21,800 bases of DNA from a virus, in IMG/VR virus record IMGVR_UViG_3300030451_004181, positions 1 to 21,800 of that record, one strand, 5' to 3'. The translations under genes were made by a program, and so were the position numbers. This document shows positions 13,073 to 20,628 of the stretch, in pieces; the stretch's first letter is position 1, and each line of letters opens with the position of its first letter. Under the pieces are notes generated by a model. The model saw nothing but the letters and a program-made list of their open reading frames with translations, was not told the origin of the DNA and made no database searches.

Positions 13073-15177
13073 TACTTTTCTAAGAACTTCTTATTCATGG
13101 TCTTGGAAACAGATATTACTGAAGTAACGTCAATCATCTCGGCATCCTTACCATACATTTTTCTGAAGTCACTTAGATTTCTTTCATCACCATAGTCACC
13201 ACCAATAAAGTAACTAAGAACTTGAATACCACGATTACGAATATTGTCAACCATTTTTCTCGTGTGATTAACAGCCGTTTCGTGATAGTAATCAATTTCA
13301 TTGTTACTGAACATTGGCATTCCATCCGAAAAGTTCAAGAAGAAACTATCAATGTTAGTAGCCGTAGGAACAATCTCGTCCATAATCGCCTCGAAACATA
13401 ATCCCTCAGGAGTAGTTCCACCTGGATGAATGTTACCAAACATATTCTTTACTTTTGAAAACTTATCCACACGAGAATCATAAGCGATTAGTACAAGTGG
13501 TAGAGTTATGTCAGCACCTCTGTGATAACGATTTGAATTGTGAGTACTTCTGAATGAAACAACCACGTCAAGGTTTTCAATCATGGAAGCCGCCTTACAA
13601 ATCGCAACTACTGAAGTCATTGACTTGTTCCACTTGTCTCCACCCATAGAACCACTAGCATCAACTGAAATATGAATAAAAGCATCTTGGTAACTATCAA
13701 TAAAAGAAGTTGAAAAGACTCTCTCATTACCAAAACCCAACTCGGCAACTAATCTCTTATCAATACGTCCACTATCAAGTCTTGTCCACTTAGTCTCACG
13801 TGACTCACCACGAACTTGTAATTTCTTACCAAGTTTAGAACCAAGTTGAATACCACGAGAAATATTAGCATCATACTCTTCTGAACGCCAATGACTATTT
13901 GTGAGAACCGATGGAAACATTTCTTCTTCAATCATATCTTTGGTCAACTTCTTGATAACAATAACTTTAGTACCACTCTTTTTGTAACTATTAGTTCTGT
14001 AATCGTACTTAGTTTCAAGACCCTCACCAGCAGTTTCTTGAGTAACACCAGCCTCTTCCATAGTCTTGACAATCTTAGTATCTTTTTTAGATAACTTACC
14101 TTGTTTTTTAGTTTCACCATTTAAGAACTCTTTTTGTTTCTTAACAGCATTATCAAGTTGTCTCTTTTGAGCATCTGTAAGTTCAACTTCCACACCCTTA
14201 GACTCTTTATCGGAACTACCACCACTCTCCATGTTATCCATCATATCTTGAAACTCTTCATCTGAAAGTTTCTTAGGTTCATCCGAACCATCACCAGACT
14301 CATCATTAGACTCAGAACTATCTTCATTATCAGAAACAATTGGTTCAAGATTAGAGTAAACAAGTCTAAGAATATTAAGTGCGACTTCTAAAGCATCTTG
14401 AGTATTTTTTAGATTTTTAACACCACCACCATTTTTGAAAATGAAATAATAGATGTCCTTTAGTGATGGTAACGCATCTAAGTTAGAATTTTTGTTAGTA
14501 AGATTAATAATTCTGAAAATGTATGAATCCCAATCTAAAGAAGTATACTCTGAAGATTTAAGAGCCTTATCGATAACTTTAGAATGAAAATACTTGTCAT
14601 ACATAGAGTGATAATAACCCTTGTAACCAGGTGAGGTAGAGAAAACATAATAGTCAATTCGTCTATCTTCTACATAGTTAAGAAGATTCTTAACTTGTTG
14701 AACAACGTCCCACTTCTGAAAACCAAGACTTTCAGCCCTAACGAACAATTCTTGTGGTATGTTATTTTCAAGATTTCTAACTACATCAAAATCAGAAAGT
14801 TTGATGTGTGAACCCTCATGAAGAGCCAACCCAACAACAGGATCGAAATTCTTTTCATCAATCTTGGAACCGATAACGACAGTTTTACCATCAGTATAAG
14901 AATTATCAGAAGATTGAAATTTTACAGGAATACTACCATCATTAGTAACGATAGTAACAAAGTTTGAAATGGCCCTACGATAAGATGCCAACGCAACGTG
15001 GTCAACACCTTTCTTGACTGGTTGTTCATCATCAAGGATGAAGTCACTTCTACGACTATCCCAATCATTGTCAGCCCAAAAAGAACTAAAAGGATTAGTC
15101 CTCTTCTTAATGTTCTCAGCAGAGTATTTCTCTCTGAGAGCCATTGGATTAAAATGTTTAAGTTTTGAATTGTTCAT
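13072..15177 (-). CDS. VWA-domain protein with metallopeptidase-like N-terminus, phage CobT-like
   Basis: This protein (701 residues from the start at 15177) is the likely partner of the MoxR-like ATPase. That start, MNNSKLKHFNPM, has AAGGG just upstream; the ATG at 15195 lies almost on the predicted transcription start. An HEGSH motif (HExxH type, residues 120-124) in GLALHEGSHIKLSDF is followed by YVEDRRIDYY, which may supply a third ligand. That resembles the putative metallopeptidase domain seen with VWA proteins. A long Asp/Glu/Ser/Lys-rich linker covers roughly residues 280-375. The C-terminal VWA domain has a complete MIDAS: DASGSMGG (from residue 506), GGTTPEG and NFSDGMP. CobT has a similar acidic-linker-plus-VWA plan, but the HExxH domain argues against a simple cobaltochelatase subunit. 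Confidence 0.85.
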   Translation of the reverse strand: MNNSKLKHFNPMALREKYSAENIKKRTNPFSSFWADNDWDSRRSDFILDDEQPVKKGVDHVALASYRRAISNFVTIVTNDGSIPVKFQSSDNSYTDGKTVVIGSKIDEKNFDPVVGLALHEGSHIKLSDFDVVRNLENNIPQELFVRAESLGFQKWDVVQQVKNLLNYVEDRRIDYYVFSTSPGYKGYYHSMYDKYFHSKVIDKALKSSEYTSLDWDSYIFRIINLTNKNSNLDALPSLKDIYYFIFKNGGGVKNLKNTQDALEVALNILRLVYSNLEPIVSDNEDSSESNDESGDGSDEPKKLSDEEFQDMMDNMESGGSSDKESKGVEVELTDAQKRQLDNAVKKQKEFLNGETKKQGKLSKKDTKIVKTMEEAGVTQETAGEGLETKYDYRTNSYKKSGTKVIVIKKLTKDMIEEEMFPSVLTNSHWRSEEYDANISRGIQLGSKLGKKLQVRGESRETKWTRLDSGRIDKRLVAELGFGNERVFSTSFIDSYQDAFIHISVDASGSMGGDKWNKSMTSVVAICKAASMIENLDVVVSFRSTHNSNRYHRGADITLPLVLIAYDSRVDKFSKVKNMFGNIHPGGTTPEGLCFEAIMDEIVPTATNIDSFFLNFSDGMPMFSNNEIDYYHETAVNHTRKMVDNIRNRGIQVLSYFIGGDYGDERNLSDFRKMYGKDAEMIDVTSVISVSKTMNKKFLEK

Positions 15178-15198
15178 ATTTTCCCTTTTTTTCATACC

Positions 15199-15232
15199 TT
15201 AAGCTACAAAGAATTTTGCAATAAAACAAGCA
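15199..15232 (-). promoter_or_regulatory. Promoter-like repeat copy 3 (upstream of the VWA gene)
   Basis: On the minus strand: TGCTTG with TTGTTT as the -35-like box (15229-15224), a 17-base spacer starting TATTGCAAAA, and TAGCTT (15206-15201). It nearly matches copy 1, including the upstream AAAAAAAGTGAAAA tract. The predicted start lies about 20 bases before the VWA ATG at 15177. Confidence 0.72.
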
Positions 15233-15261
15233 CTTTTTTCACTTTTTTTCATTTTTTTTAA

Positions 15262-15368
15262 ATATTTTGATTGATGTAGTGTCTGCCTCACAGTCCTCAA
15301 ATCATTTACTCAAACGGCATGTCGTCCGCGAAAGGAGCTGGTCTCCCATGAACCATCAATCAATATAT
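15262..15368 (-). ncRNA. Putative structured non-coding RNA between promoter copies 4 and 3
   Basis: This roughly 100-base segment has no sizeable gene and is clearly richer in G and C than its surroundings. Ten-base perfect arms TTGATTGATG (15363-15354, minus strand) and CATCAATCAA (15276-15267) close it, with four more pairs beyond one mismatch. Inside, short stems are possible, such as GGAG-ACCAG-CTCC and CTG-TGAGG-CAG. Promoter-like copy 4 lies just upstream in the same orientation, so it should be transcribed. It matches no RNA family I recognise. A 16-residue frame (15306-15356) also lies within it. Confidence 0.5.
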
Positions 15369-15388
15369 ATTCCCCCCATAATCATAAC

Positions 15389-15423
15389 TAAAGCTACGAA
15401 TAAAAGCCTATACGGGTCAAGCA
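15389..15423 (-). promoter_or_regulatory. Promoter-like repeat copy 4 (overlaps the GH6 stop codon)
   Basis: On the minus strand: TGCTTGACC with TTGACC as the -35-like box (15420-15415), an 18-base spacer starting CGTATAGGC, and TAGCTT (15396-15391). The GH6 stop TGA is inside the -35 box. It points at the structured segment 15262-15368. Confidence 0.7.
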
Positions 15424-16262
15424 TTTTTTTTATTATTTATCAATTCAAGGGCTTTTATGTGGTCAAATCTACCTGCAATCTTACCTTTATATTTACGTCC
15501 GTCTGATTCACCAGGTGGTTTTACCCATAAAAAGGCATCACATAATTTATCTTTTGTGTTTGTTGTTGGAAATTCTCCGATTCTTCTACCAGGTGGATTA
15601 CACCATTCTTCATCCAATCCACCATTTCCATTTCGCGATGTATCTATAACAAATGGTTTGTTACTGATTAATCTACTTATCCGTTTACCATATGTCATAC
15701 AATAATCAGTTGAATAGTAATTGGATATGTTTATACTGAATCCTCTACATTTAGAGACACCAACAGATTTTAAGTGTTTAGAAATAATCTTAGGTTTGTG
15801 CCAATTAGGATGTCCTGCATCAAGATACAAGAGAGCATTAGAATTATTGGTTATATAATCCACTGCATATGACATCAAATCTATTCTTTGAAATTTATCT
15901 TTGTGGTGGAATTGACTTAAATGTGGAATTGAATCTGGTTCGTATATTACAATTGGAGCATAATCTCCTATACCTTCAGTAAACTTTTTTACGAACTTTC
16001 TGTATGCCTTAAATGTTCGTTCACCACCTTTTGAATATTGTCCAATATCCCTAAATGGTATCGAATATAAAACTAATACAGGCAAATAGGGTTCAGCCCT
16101 TTGTAATAATCTACGAACTTTTTTGTCAACATTCTTCATGGTCTTTCTACCAGAACCAAACCAAAATGATGTTGGTTGTTCATTTATTATTTTAAGGTCG
16201 GGATATTTCTCTGTAACTTTTTTTCTAATTGGCCAATCTGGCACAAAAAATGGATAATCCAT
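15417..16262 (-). CDS. Glycoside hydrolase family 6 (endoglucanase/cellobiohydrolase fold)
   Basis: GH6 enzymes hydrolyse beta-1,4-glucan with inversion. This 281-residue protein is essentially one catalytic domain, with the family blocks in order: VLYSIPFRDIG with Asp72 (Asp175 of Trichoderma Cel6A), IYEPDSIPHL with Asp110 (catalytic acid, Asp221), LYLDAGHPNW, FSINISNY, PFVIDTSRNGNG, WCNPPGRRIG, and DAFLWVKPPGESDG with Asp242 (Asp401). All catalytic aspartates are kept, so it should be active. The WCNPPGR and TSRNGNG blocks are of bacterial endoglucanase style. It has no signal peptide, carbohydrate-binding module or membrane anchor, unlike secreted cellulases, so release by lysis or packaging in the virion is likely. 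It follows the 140-residue gene by 7 bases in a phage operon, and its stop overlaps promoter copy 4. Its substrate may be a host glucan or capsule instead of plant cellulose. Confidence 0.92.
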   Translation of the reverse strand: MDYPFFVPDWPIRKKVTEKYPDLKIINEQPTSFWFGSGRKTMKNVDKKVRRLLQRAEPYLPVLVLYSIPFRDIGQYSKGGERTFKAYRKFVKKFTEGIGDYAPIVIYEPDSIPHLSQFHHKDKFQRIDLMSYAVDYITNNSNALLYLDAGHPNWHKPKIISKHLKSVGVSKCRGFSINISNYYSTDYCMTYGKRISRLISNKPFVIDTSRNGNGGLDEEWCNPPGRRIGEFPTTNTKDKLCDAFLWVKPPGESDGRKYKGKIAGRFDHIKALELINNKKNA

Positions 16263-16269
16263 TTACAAC

Positions 16270-16692
16270 CTATCTATTAAAATGACTCTCTTCCCAATTC
16301 CTTGTATTAACAACTGTGTGTATTTTTGTGACTATCTTCTGTAATCCATTCTCATTAGTCAATAATAATGTATTTTGAAAATTTTCCCATTCGATGGTAA
16401 ATGATTTATCTAACACACCATTGTTTTCACTTCTAATAATTTCATTTAATGCATTAATGGTATATAATGTATTTGTTTGTTTTTTTCTATGTAGTGATAT
16501 GGTGTCCTTTGATTGTGCAAAATCAAAATCATCAGGTACTACATTATATGTACAAAACAATTGATTTGGGTCTTCATTGTTTTCAAATACATATATCTTG
16601 TCAAAGACAACATCATAACACTCTATAATCAAACTAATCACAGAGTTTAAATCTTTTTTATTTACGAATGTGCAAAGTAGTTGAGTTCTCAT
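16270..16692 (-). CDS. Hypothetical phage protein (140 aa)
   Basis: I do not assign a function. It starts MRTQLLCTFVNKKDLNSVIS and contains VFDKIYVFENNEDPNQLFCTYNV and HRKKQTNTLYTINALNEIIR. It reads as a compact alpha/beta domain without membrane segments or metal motifs. The ATG overlaps the stop of the large upstream gene by one base (TAATG), indicating coupled translation. The GH6 gene follows within 7 bases. Confidence 0.72.
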   Translation of the reverse strand: MRTQLLCTFVNKKDLNSVISLIIECYDVVFDKIYVFENNEDPNQLFCTYNVVPDDFDFAQSKDTISLHRKKQTNTLYTINALNEIIRSENNGVLDKSFTIEWENFQNTLLLTNENGLQKIVTKIHTVVNTRNWEESHFNR

Positions 16693-18698
16693 TATTGATT
16701 ATCCTTAATAAGTTGTTGGAACTCTGGTGTCCACTTATAAACTGTTTGTAGTTTTCCAAGTGGGCCATCCTTTGTTCTTTGTCTCTTTTCCATAATTGGA
16801 ACTTTTTTGTCACCAACCATCATATAAACCAAACCTGTAGAACCAGTAACTCTATCTTCTTTAGATTTTTGTACTTGTGTTTTTTCTACTTTTAATTTCT
16901 TTAAAAAATCTTCTTTTGATTCAACACCCAAAGCCTTTTTCATAACATTACCATCCAAAACAAGTCCAGCATGATTTGTTTCAAACATACCTCTATGTTT
17001 ATGAACACCTTTTTTACCACCTATGGCATCCATATGTCCTTGTTTCCAAATGTTGTTTCCCTCGATATAAGTTCCTACACCTACACCATCAACTTCTATT
17101 TGGTCAAGGTCTGAGATTTGTTTGTCAAGTAATTCTATAGAATCTTTTCTAACTTTCTCTACAGACTCCTCTACACTCGGGCCACCATTTTCTTTATTAG
17201 CTTTACCAATCATTTTTTGTTGTGGGCCTGTTAAATCTTTTACACCTGATGTAGCATAGTTTAAAAGAGCCTGTACTATCTGTTTATCTGTAGGTGGTGA
17301 ATCAGAACCCTCTGGTAAAAAGTCTGAATACTTTTTATCTGTTTTAGGTATCTTTTTATCACTACTAAATTTTTTCTTTTCGGCATCAAAATACTTTCTT
17401 GGATTTGCACCTGCAGAAGAATTGACCATAGAGTCAACAACCTTATCATCTACATTATCTTTAAGATAATTAGCTGGTTCATTGGTTACACTCTTTAACT
17501 TATTCTCTATCTCTTTTAAACCACTAGCATAATTTCTTCTCTCACCTGCAATAGCTTCAGATTCCTCTGAGGACAATTTACCATCATCACCTAATTGTAG
17601 AATTGCATCATCGGTTTGAGTAGATTCAGCCTTAGTGGATGATTGAGCTATAATAGCATTGGTTGAATCTTTATCCGATGTAAATAATATTGTGGCCTCA
17701 CCAGTATCTTTATTTTTAATAATTGTAGCCGTATCCGATGGATTGTCTCCACCACCACCAACTCTGATTAATTCTATTATCTCATCTTTTGGTATTTCAT
17801 TACCATCTAAATCCACAACTTTAGATGCAGAGTTAATATCTTCTTCTTGTTTTTTTAATCCTGCAGAGTCACCAAAATATTCTGATGTTTCGGTGTTTTT
17901 CCAACCTAAATCTTTTGAAGCACTTTGTGACCTTTGGTATTTTCTTTTACCACTTCTAACTGCAATCAATGTCTTGGTATATAGTTCTCTTTCTTCTTTT
18001 GGTAAACCATCTGGTAACTCACCAGTTTTTAATCCACCAGCCATCTTATTACTTGAGTTTTGTTTTGCCAAATTAGAATCACCATACTTATCTAAGATAC
18101 TTTTTACTAACTCTTCTTCCGTTGCATCAGGATTATCTTGTAGTAAATCTGAAACCTCTCCACTCATAATCTCATTGTACATAGAACCAGCGTTACCAGG
18201 TGCAGCTCCTTTTACAAAACCACTTGATATATGTTTTTGTTTAGATTCATGGTCACCTTTTGTCTTAGGTTTATCTTCTTTTTCTTTCTCATCACTTCCC
18301 ATATCTCTTTGAAAATCTTTACTTGGTGTGGATTGTTTAGAGTCTCTATCGAAATCACCTTTACCTAAAGGTTTACCAACTTGTTTTGGTTTTTCACCTT
18401 TATCATCACTTTTTTGGTCTGATGATTTTACATATTTACCAGCATCAGTTTTTACAAATACATCTGCATCAGAATCTTTTTCTTTACCCTTTTCTTTATA
18501 CCTACCATAACCAATAGAAACATATTTATCGTCTTCTGCTTCTGTTAAATTATTTATTACCCCATTAATAACCTCATGTGGCCATCCACGTTCTTCTAAT
18601 ATATTATTTAGGTGATGTAGGTGTTCACTATTATTTGGTTTGATAACACCAACTCTATAACTCCATTCCTTTAATATTTTATTCCAATTTGGAATCAT
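16692..18698 (-). CDS. Large hydrophilic protein of unknown function (668 aa)
   Basis: I do not recognise this protein. The N-terminal 55 residues form a small domain (SEHLHHLNNILEERGWPHEV followed by INGVINNLTEAEDD). Residues about 65-165 are a low-complexity Lys/Asp/Ser/Gly linker. Helical blocks follow (DNPDATEEELVKSILDKYGD, KEERELYTKTLIAVRSGKRK), then a beta-like segment (IIELIRVGGGGDNP, TGEATILFTSDKD). The C-terminus is a more compact domain with GGKKGVHKHRGMFETNHAGL and LVYMMVGDKKVPIMEKRQR, which could be an enzymatic or DNA-binding module. It overlaps the polymerase gene by 4 bases (ATGA). A virion-packaged or replication-associated role are both possible. Confidence 0.8.
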   Translation of the reverse strand: MIPNWNKILKEWSYRVGVIKPNNSEHLHHLNNILEERGWPHEVINGVINNLTEAEDDKYVSIGYGRYKEKGKEKDSDADVFVKTDAGKYVKSSDQKSDDKGEKPKQVGKPLGKGDFDRDSKQSTPSKDFQRDMGSDEKEKEDKPKTKGDHESKQKHISSGFVKGAAPGNAGSMYNEIMSGEVSDLLQDNPDATEEELVKSILDKYGDSNLAKQNSSNKMAGGLKTGELPDGLPKEERELYTKTLIAVRSGKRKYQRSQSASKDLGWKNTETSEYFGDSAGLKKQEEDINSASKVVDLDGNEIPKDEIIELIRVGGGGDNPSDTATIIKNKDTGEATILFTSDKDSTNAIIAQSSTKAESTQTDDAILQLGDDGKLSSEESEAIAGERRNYASGLKEIENKLKSVTNEPANYLKDNVDDKVVDSMVNSSAGANPRKYFDAEKKKFSSDKKIPKTDKKYSDFLPEGSDSPPTDKQIVQALLNYATSGVKDLTGPQQKMIGKANKENGGPSVEESVEKVRKDSIELLDKQISDLDQIEVDGVGVGTYIEGNNIWKQGHMDAIGGKKGVHKHRGMFETNHAGLVLDGNVMKKALGVESKEDFLKKLKVEKTQVQKSKEDRVTGSTGLVYMMVGDKKVPIMEKRQRTKDGPLGKLQTVYKWTPEFQQLIKDNQ

Positions 18699-19975
18699 AC
18701 AAATTTCTCCGTAATGTCTTTCATTTCATGATAGTTTAGTCCCCAACTAACTTTAACTGGAAACTTATCTTTTTGTTCTAATATTTCTTTAACTTTCTTG
18801 ATGTAATCTAAACCATCTTCCATATTAAAGTCAAACAAAAAACTATCATAACTATATAGTATTAATTTACTTTTATAGTCTTTAATATTAGGAATTAATT
18901 CTGATAAAACTTTCATATTGTTCTCAGTTTCCATTAACTGAATTGTGTAATTGAACAACTTGTTAGCGTTCATTCCATCTAAATTTTTCCTAAATATCTT
19001 CTTATTATAAATATCGGATAGTATAAATTCTTCATTATTATATTTGTCCCATAAATCCTTTATATAATTCTCTACTCTAGCAAAAAATGGATTAAGTTGA
19101 GACACTTCATATGGTGTAAAACCATATAGATATTGAAATGATAACTTCTTACTCTCTTCATAATCAACACCATAGAACTCTGCCATGTGTTCATGTACAG
19201 AACCTTTTGGAAAATCATAACCAATTCGTTCACCAATAAGTCTGAGATGATAAGCATCGTAGTCCATCTCTACCAATACACCATTTTTATATCTACTTAC
19301 ATATGGTTTTCTACTACCATCTTTTTTATTCAGAGCTGCAAAGTTCGTTCCACCAAATCTGTTCGATGGTCTGCCAGTAGATGTGAATATATTATATTCA
19401 GAATAAACCATACCATCCATAGTTTGTATACCATTACTTTCCATGTAAGAAAGGTTACCTAGTATCTCATCGTTATATGATGTGTTTACATCTTCTTTAT
19501 TTCTATCAATAACATCTAACAACATACTTGTTATCTTTCTACAAACTTCTAGGTGTTTTAAGATTGGTATCACCTTATTAAGATTTTTCTTTCGATAATG
19601 TTTCATATTAAAAAAACCATGAGCTGATGTATCTAGATTATCAACTTGCAATGGTTGATTTGTTTCAATATAGTGTAGTAAATTTACATCAACAACATTA
19701 TCGATGTCAACTAAATGTTGCAATCTTTTTTTATCTATGGTATACTTTGTTGTATCTGATTTTAGATTTGGGTGTTCGTCTAAGTTTAAAGACTCACTAT
19801 GATTGTAAGATAGAACGTACTCTTCCCCATCAATAATCTGAACGTAAAGCAAACAGATATCATCATCTACTGTATGTTTGTGTTCATCAGATTGTATAGG
19901 TAAAACAATACTATCTTGTTTTTTATATATCTTAAGAAACGAACTGAGTTGTTCGTTGTTTTCTACTATAACCAT
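18695..19975 (-). CDS. Divergent family A DNA polymerase, short form
   Basis: This protein has the palm and fingers of a PolA-type polymerase. TSTGRPSNRFGGTNFAAL (198-215) matches the TGRLSS block. Motif A is VEMDYDAYHLRL with Asp238. Motif B is KKLSFQYLYG (276-285). A FNYTIQLMET block (341-350) follows, and motif C is LYSYDSFLFDF with Asp377. The two metal-binding aspartates are kept. Differences from Escherichia coli Pol I are marked: the motif A Glu (E710) is His, the motif B Arg (R754) is Tyr, and motif C HDE is YDS. At 426 residues it lacks room for a full 3'-5' exonuclease; the N-terminal 150 residues (LLYVQIIDGEEYVLSYNH) may be its remnant. No clear ribosome binding site precedes the ATG. 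Confidence 0.8.
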   Translation of the reverse strand: MVIVENNEQLSSFLKIYKKQDSIVLPIQSDEHKHTVDDDICLLYVQIIDGEEYVLSYNHSESLNLDEHPNLKSDTTKYTIDKKRLQHLVDIDNVVDVNLLHYIETNQPLQVDNLDTSAHGFFNMKHYRKKNLNKVIPILKHLEVCRKITSMLLDVIDRNKEDVNTSYNDEILGNLSYMESNGIQTMDGMVYSEYNIFTSTGRPSNRFGGTNFAALNKKDGSRKPYVSRYKNGVLVEMDYDAYHLRLIGERIGYDFPKGSVHEHMAEFYGVDYEESKKLSFQYLYGFTPYEVSQLNPFFARVENYIKDLWDKYNNEEFILSDIYNKKIFRKNLDGMNANKLFNYTIQLMETENNMKVLSELIPNIKDYKSKLILYSYDSFLFDFNMEDGLDYIKKVKEILEQKDKFPVKVSWGLNYHEMKDITEKFV

Positions 19976-19980
19976 TTAAT

Positions 19981-19996
19981 ATACATATCAATGTAT
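19981..19996 (-). repeat. Short inverted repeat before the polymerase gene
   Basis: ATACAT-TGAT-ATGTAT is a perfect 6-bp inverted repeat in the 30-base AT-rich gap between the 206-residue gene and the polymerase start, a possible operator or hairpin. In AT-rich DNA such repeats arise easily by chance. Confidence 0.25.
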
Positions 19997-20005
19997 TTTT
20001 CTAAA

Positions 20006-20626
20006 TTACATTATTTTTCTTCTATTTAGTTTTGTTTGTATATCATCAACAGAACCTTTTGGTGGATTCCAATATTGTAGTGGGGATAATATTTTTCTAA
20101 ATTGCTCATTACCTCTAATCCTACTAATGGAATCTATAGTTACTTGATTATCTCTAATGACATCGGATTTTAATCCACCAATCCTCCAATCTAAAACAAT
20201 ATATCTAAATAAATTGTTTATCTCATTATCTTCCTCTTTAATCTCAAATATTTCACCATCAAGATTATTAGCTTTTTGTGTAAAGTATCGTTTAAAAGTT
20301 CCAATCCTATAATCACTCTCCGATGGTAGTGGTGTATGTTTAGATGGGTAATTCTCTCTAACTCGTGAAGTTAACTCGGAATACGTTGAAAATAAACTTT
20401 GACTACCATTTACCTTTTCTATTATTTTTGAACTAGAGTTATGAGAACCACCTGTCATAAATACTTCTTCTTTATCATTTGTGTAATGTATGTGGTATTC
20501 TAAACCAGGTTGTACGGAACCACCATGTGTATATCTAAATTCACCTAATTGAGTCACACCAGCAAAGTTTACCTTGAAATCGGTGTCCTCGTGTACTTCC
20601 ATCATCTCTTCTTTTAATTTTGACAT
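20006..20626 (-). CDS. Probable phage structural protein (206 aa)
   Basis: No firm family is recognised. The N-terminal half contains VTQLGEFRYTHGGSVQPGLE followed by YHIHYTNDKEEVFMTGGSHN, a Gly/His-rich beta-type pattern I associate with virion proteins of marine phages. The C-terminal half includes YIVLDWRIGGLKSD and RGNEQFRKILSPLQYWNPPK. It lies 2 bases downstream of the baseplate-hub-like gene, supporting a virion role. The ribosome binding site GAAGGG sits before the ATG. The assignment is by context and general impression only. Confidence 0.55.
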   Translation of the reverse strand: MSKLKEEMMEVHEDTDFKVNFAGVTQLGEFRYTHGGSVQPGLEYHIHYTNDKEEVFMTGGSHNSSSKIIEKVNGSQSLFSTYSELTSRVRENYPSKHTPLPSESDYRIGTFKRYFTQKANNLDGEIFEIKEEDNEINNLFRYIVLDWRIGGLKSDVIRDNQVTIDSISRIRGNEQFRKILSPLQYWNPPKGSVDDIQTKLNRRKIM

Positions 20627-20628
20627 TT

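Noticed and set aside
11448-15177. Calling the MoxR/VWA pair a genuine cobaltochelatase for B12 synthesis
   Set aside because: The large chelatase subunit CobN is not seen, and the VWA protein has a metallopeptidase-like domain. The CobS/CobT resemblance alone does not establish the reaction.
15267-15506. 79-residue plus-strand frame across the RNA candidate and the GH6 end
   Set aside because: It starts at TTG without a ribosome binding site, runs antisense through promoter copy 4 and the GH6 gene, and has no family-like pattern.
17659-18312. 217-residue plus-strand frame opposite the 668-residue gene
   Set aside because: It is an antisense shadow produced by the Lys/Asp/Ser-rich coding sequence; its Ser/Pro/Leu-rich translation has no domain signal.
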